Positions 63,914-64,000 of a stretch of DNA of 64,000 nt are shown piece after piece. Source of the DNA: Pseudobdellovibrionaceae bacterium (lineage in GTDB: Bacteria > Bdellovibrionota > Bdellovibrionia > Bdellovibrionales > Bdellovibrionaceae). The notes beneath the pieces were generated by a model. The model saw nothing but the letters and a program-made list of their open reading frames with translations. It did no database searches and had not been told where the DNA came from. The first letter of the stretch is position 1. Each line of letters opens with the position of its first letter. Made by a program: the position numbers and the translations under genes. The stretch is taken from the NCBI GenBank assembly GCA_019637915.1, contig JAHBUV010000001.1, positions 1,768,565 through 1,832,564 of the forward strand, read 5' to 3'.

Positions 63914-64000
63914 TTACGATTCGAGTCCGGAAAAAGCAACATCGCGAATATGGTACAGGCCGGCGGGACGTCCCGCGAGCCAGCGGGCCGCCGCCAAGGC
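63914..64000 (-). CDS. dapB: Dihydrodipicolinate reductase, C-terminal fragment at window edge
   Basis: The last 28 codons of a minus-strand gene. ALAAARWLAGRPAGLYHIRD followed by VAF matches the conserved DapB end. DapB makes tetrahydrodipicolinate for lysine and diaminopimelate. The rest lies beyond the window. The short length limits certainty. Confidence 0.7.
   Translation of the reverse strand, partial: ALAAARWLAGRPAGLYHIRDVAFSGLES

Overview
The window looks like a chromosomal segment of a Bdellovibrionota (Bdellovibrionales-type) bacterium. The backbone is GC-rich, uses some GTG and TTG starts, carries many lipoproteins and signal-peptide proteins, and encodes a 64-residue single-domain histone-fold protein like the one known from Bdellovibrio. 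The taxonomic call is an inference from gene content; there is no rRNA in the window. Five tRNA genes are present: Asn-GTT, Arg-ACG and three Ser genes (GCT, CGA, TGA).

Region by region. (1) 1-5.6 kb is an AT-rich island next to tRNA-Asn. It holds one intact tyrosine integrase, two decayed 3' ends of related integrases, an IS481-family insertion and secreted cargo including a predicted zinc metalloprotease, which suggests repeated integration at the same tRNA. (2) 5.7-22.2 kb is GC-rich backbone: a manganese-type (yybP-ykoY) riboswitch before a TMEM165/GDT1-family transporter, sodC, guanine deaminase, a CBS protein, a DODA-type dioxygenase, a KefG/KefB-like pair and several envelope proteins. 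A small AT-rich patch with a four-helix-bundle gene abuts tRNA-Ser(CGA). (3) 22.5-37.4 kb is a second AT-rich island, bounded by copies of the tRNA-Ser 3' end at 22524, 27228 and 37415. The left part is a cargo block without an integrase: a tight four-gene operon (XRE regulator, Mrr-type nuclease, DUF262 protein, HEPN protein) plus a DUF4238 gene. The right part carries an integrase, an excisionase-like protein, a replication-relaxation protein, a TraG/VirD4-type coupling ATPase, regulators and secreted proteins, one of which resembles ADP-ribosyltransferases. (4) 37.4-64 kb is conserved housekeeping: serS next to its tRNA, a large TPR protein, murA-prmC-prfA-rpmE-rho, gatCAB-ppx, ligA, the histone, murD, a transaldolase-like gene and the 3' end of dapB.

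The best candidates for something undescribed are four. The first is the XRE-Mrr-DUF262-HEPN operon lying between two att copies as a possible defence cassette mobilised in trans. The second is a 37-codon secreted peptide gene behind a perfect sigma-54 consensus promoter and ahead of a strong terminator. The third is the chain of mutually exclusive helices behind the Mn riboswitch. The fourth is a LysM lipoprotein with a C-terminal membrane helix that could tether outer membrane, wall and inner membrane.
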